A stretch of 64,000 nt of DNA, taken from positions 62,001 through 126,000 of the forward strand of contig QFQP01000005.1 in assembly GCA_003243425.1 (NCBI GenBank). Reading direction: 5' to 3'. Position numbers and translations under genes: made by a program. A model generated the notes under the pieces. The model ran no database searches and was not told where the DNA came from. It saw only the letters and a list, made by a program, of their open reading frames with translations. This DNA is from Archangium gephyra (GTDB lineage: Bacteria > Myxococcota > Myxococcia > Myxococcales > Myxococcaceae). Shown one piece after another: positions 61,702-64,000 of the stretch (position 1 is its first letter; the number at the start of each line of letters is the position of its first letter).

Positions 61702-62714
61702 TCCACTTCCTCCTCGTCGTGCCGGCGCACCGGTTGAACACCGCTCGGCGTGCTGGGGCGCGGCCCGGAGGTCTTGCTGATGGCGCGCGTCAGCCGCTCG
61801 GCGAACTCCTGCGCGGAGTGGTGCCCGCGGAGCTTGAGCAGGTGATTGCGTGCGGCGACTTCGACGATGGTGGTCATGTTTCGGCCCGGGCGCACCGGTA
61901 CCACTGAAAGCGGCGTGTCGGCACCAACGAGTGGCATCGTCTTTTCGTCGAGGCCCAGGCGGTCGTACTCGGCGTTGGGGGCCCACTCGACGAGCTCGAT
62001 GATGAGCTCGATCTTCTTCTTGTCGCGCACCGACGCCACGCCGAACAGGTCCTTGATGTTGAGAATGCCGAGGCCGCGGATCTCCATGTGGTGCTGAATG
62101 AGGTCGTTGCCGTGGCCGTACACGTCGCCCGCGCGGCGGGTGAGGTTGACGATGTCGTCGGCCACCAGCCGATGCCCGCGCATGATGAGGTCGAGCGCCA
62201 CTTCGGACTTACCGATGCCCGACTTGCCGAGCAGCAGCACGCCCACGCCGAACACGTCGATGAGCACGCCGTGCATCGAGCCGGTGGCGGTCAGCGCCTC
62301 TTCGAGGAAGCTCTGCACCTGGCTGATGAAGGCCGAGCTGATCAACGGCGTGCGCATGAGCGCGAGGTGGTGCGCGCGGCACCCTTCGACGAGCGGCACC
62401 GGGAGCTCGAGGCCCTTGGTGACCACCACGCACGCGAGCGTGGAATCGAAGAGCTTGCTGAGCACGTCGCGCTGTTGATCTTCGGTGAGCGTGCGCAGGT
62501 AGCTGATCTCGGTGTTGCCGAAGACCTGAATGCGCTCGGGGTGCAGGTGCTCGGTGAAGCCGGTGAGCGCGAGGCCGGGCTTCTGAATGCGTGACGAGCT
62601 GATGGGGTGGTCGAGCCCGTCACGGCCCTCGAGGAGCTCGAGCTTCAGGTCGTACAGCTGGTCCTCCAGCAGACGAGAGACGGGAATCGACAGCGCGGTG
62701 GCGTAGGTACTCAC
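61698..62714 (-). CDS. hprK: HPr kinase/phosphorylase
   Basis: A 338-aa bifunctional enzyme that phosphorylates HPr on Ser-46 and removes the phosphate. Walker A G-K-S-G-I-G-K-S at 163-170, catalytic region H-G-V-L-I-D-V-F-G near 148-156, A-D-D near 185-187, and the family signature M-E-I-R-G-L-G-I-L-N-I. In Gram-negatives it links carbon/nitrogen state to wall and virulence traits. A GTG at 62714 is the start. No ptsH, ptsI or EIIA gene is adjacent, so its substrate HPr is encoded elsewhere. Confidence 0.94.
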   Translation of the reverse strand: MSTYATALSIPVSRLLEDQLYDLKLELLEGRDGLDHPISSSRIQKPGLALTGFTEHLHPERIQVFGNTEISYLRTLTEDQQRDVLSKLFDSTLACVVVTKGLELPVPLVEGCRAHHLALMRTPLISSAFISQVQSFLEEALTATGSMHGVLIDVFGVGVLLLGKSGIGKSEVALDLIMRGHRLVADDIVNLTRRAGDVYGHGNDLIQHHMEIRGLGILNIKDLFGVASVRDKKKIELIIELVEWAPNAEYDRLGLDEKTMPLVGADTPLSVVPVRPGRNMTTIVEVAARNHLLKLRGHHSAQEFAERLTRAISKTSGPRPSTPSGVQPVRRHDEEEVE

Positions 62715-62771
62715 GCCGACGATTGTGCACGAATTCCCGCCGCTCCCGGGGCGCGCGTTGGAGACCGCGAC

Positions 62772-64000
62772 TTACGGGCAGCCTTCGCTGAAGCCGCTCG
62801 CGGGCTCGCCGCCGGGCGCACCGTTCGGGTCTCCGTTGCCCGCGGCGCCTGGCGTACCCGTCTGCCACGTCACCGTGGCGTCGACGTTCGGGCTCGCGCC
62901 GCCGCCGCAGAACACGCCGACGAGCGGGCCGCCCCAGCCTCCTGGACCGCGACGACCGGGCCCGCCGGCGCCACCGTTGCCGCCGCGCGCGCCGCTGCCG
63001 CCGATGCCCGCGTCACTCACGTTCTCACCCGGCGCGCCCGGGCCACCGATGCCGCCCGTGCCCGGCGTGCCCGCTGCGCCGCCGTTGCCGCCGCGACCAC
63101 CGGCCCCACCGACCAGCTGCACGTCTCTCAACGTGGGCGAGCTCGCCCACAGCACCAGCGAGATGGACGCACCGCCGGCTTGACCCGCGGTGCCGCTGCG
63201 CGCGCCACACCCGCCGCTGCCGCCACCGCCTGCGCCACCGCCGCGCGACACGATGACGCCGGCCACCGACACGGCGCCGCCACCGCCGGCACCACCACCT
63301 CCACGGCCGGGCGTTGCGGGCGTCCACGACGACAGCTGCGCGCCGAACCACCAACCGCCGTCGAGCCCACCGAGGAAGTCAGCGGCGGGGTCTGCCGCGC
63401 GCGTGGTCGACATCGAACCCGCGGGGCCCGTGAGGCCGGCGCCACCATCGAACCCCACACACGGAGGCAGCAGGCACACGTGCTCACCCGCGCCGTCGCC
63501 GGCGAGTGAGCCGCCTTCGCCGTCAGCTCCTGCGCCGAGCGAACCGACCGTGCCGCCAGCGCCACCGCCGAAGCCCGCGAAGCTCATGCCCGCATCACCA
63601 CACGACACCGCCGCGCCACCCGGGCCACCATCGCCGATGGCGCCCGCCGCGCCGGTATTTCCGTTGGGTGACGCGCCTGCATCGAAGCCATCGGCGCCGT
63701 CACCCCCGGTGCCGCCGTTGAGCCTGCAGCGCGTGATGCGAGAGGTCGACGCCGCGCTCACCAGCGTGACCGCGTACGAGGCCACGCCGTCTTGCGTCAC
63801 CGCTGGCGGCTGAACGTCGAGCTGCTCCAGCACCACGCGGCCACCGTCGCGCGGCGCTGCCCACAGGCGACCAGAGATGACCGAGTACGTCGCGCTGCGC
63901 GACCAGTTGGTGGCGTCGTAACCGCCGTAGACGCTCACCGCGTCGTCGACCTGCAGCGTGCCGGCGTTCGCAGTTCCCGTCGCGAGGTAGAGCTGCGCGC
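62772..64000 (-). CDS. Gly-rich surface protein, 5' part beyond the window
   Basis: At least 409 residues. The part nearest the window edge (Q-L-Y-L-A-T-G-T-A-N, V-S-V-Y-G-G-Y-D) is the beginning of a beta-helix common in myxobacterial polymorphic surface proteins. The rest is a long Gly/Ala-rich tract with G-G-A-G-G, G-G-N-G-G-A-A-G and N-G-D-P-N-G units that resembles PE_PGRS or Gly-rich beta-helix proteins, plus three or four Cys pairs. The frame is open to base 64000, so start and signal are not seen. A structural or adhesive surface role is likely; exact function unknown. Confidence 0.7.
   Translation of the reverse strand, partial: AQLYLATGTANAGTLQVDDAVSVYGGYDATNWSRSATYSVISGRLWAAPRDGGRVVLEQLDVQPPAVTQDGVASYAVTLVSAASTSRITRCRLNGGTGGDGADGFDAGASPNGNTGAAGAIGDGGPGGAAVSCGDAGMSFAGFGGGAGGTVGSLGAGADGEGGSLAGDGAGEHVCLLPPCVGFDGGAGLTGPAGSMSTTRAADPAADFLGGLDGGWWFGAQLSSWTPATPGRGGGGAGGGGAVSVAGVIVSRGGGAGGGGSGGCGARSGTAGQAGGASISLVLWASSPTLRDVQLVGGAGGRGGNGGAAGTPGTGGIGGPGAPGENVSDAGIGGSGARGGNGGAGGPGRRGPGGWGGPLVGVFCGGGASPNVDATVTWQTGTPGAAGNGDPNGAPGGEPASGFSEGCP

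Overview
The window is high-GC DNA with the hallmarks of a myxobacterium (Myxococcota). It has two Ser/Thr protein kinases (one with a Cys-rich N-terminal knuckle, one paired with an ECF sigma factor), many lipoproteins, a MYXO-CTERM-like sorting tail, Ig-like and Gly-rich surface proteins, and an hprK-rapZ pair. No tRNA, rRNA, CRISPR array, insertion sequence or prophage was recognised. The genus is not resolvable from the sequence alone.

Layout. 1-3.3 kb: SOUL protein fragment, a Crp/Fnr-like regulator divergent from an alkylglycerol-monooxygenase-like hydroxylase around a perfect 14-bp palindrome, an MmcQ/YjbR protein and a DoxX-like protein. 3.4-8.1 kb: beta-propeller lipoprotein, then an ECF sigma factor overlapping a TPR Ser/Thr kinase. 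8.2-12.3 kb: DUF4132-type protein, TetR/NmrA divergent pair, a decayed gene, RarD. 12.4-19.7 kb: MORN-like repeat protein, a 30-aa ORF coupled to a type II secretion F protein, EttA with a PlsC-type acyltransferase, an LLM flavin oxidoreductase, a lipoprotein, and an intergenic element with 36-bp perfect inverted arms. 19.7-23.2 kb: LysR/SDR pair, a membrane gene broken by an amber codon, a lipoprotein, a hemolysin-III/PAQR protein.

23.2-30.7 kb is the most system-like segment. An anti-sigma-like membrane protein, an ECF sigma factor and a lipoprotein with TPR-like repeats and a CHAT (caspase-like) protease domain form one operon. It is divergent from a secreted subtilisin followed 31 bp later by a Ser/Thr kinase. 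I read this as a candidate regulated two-protease signalling module.

30.7-45.7 kb: membrane and hypothetical genes, a 26-bp tandem repeat, a GH92 mannosidase lipoprotein, a PilZ protein, an HSL-type esterase, a DUF4178 / 53-aa / DUF350 / DsbA-like isomerase operon, a fascin-like beta-trefoil protein, a second LysR/SDR pair (the SDR is frameshifted) and a long acyl-CoA dehydrogenase. 45.8-52.6 kb: TPR protein, MoxR ATPase and a 1,682-residue Ig-like lipoprotein. 52.6-64 kb: YdcF/ElyC-like protein, lipase with its foldase, a beta-helix protein with a frameshifted tail, a GNAT remnant, two lipoproteins, a peptidoglycan-binding/EEP-nuclease fusion, a SET-domain protein, rapZ, hprK, and the end of a Gly-rich protein that leaves the window.

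Five genes carry frameshifts or an in-frame stop. They may be true pseudogenes or assembly indels; the sequence alone cannot decide.
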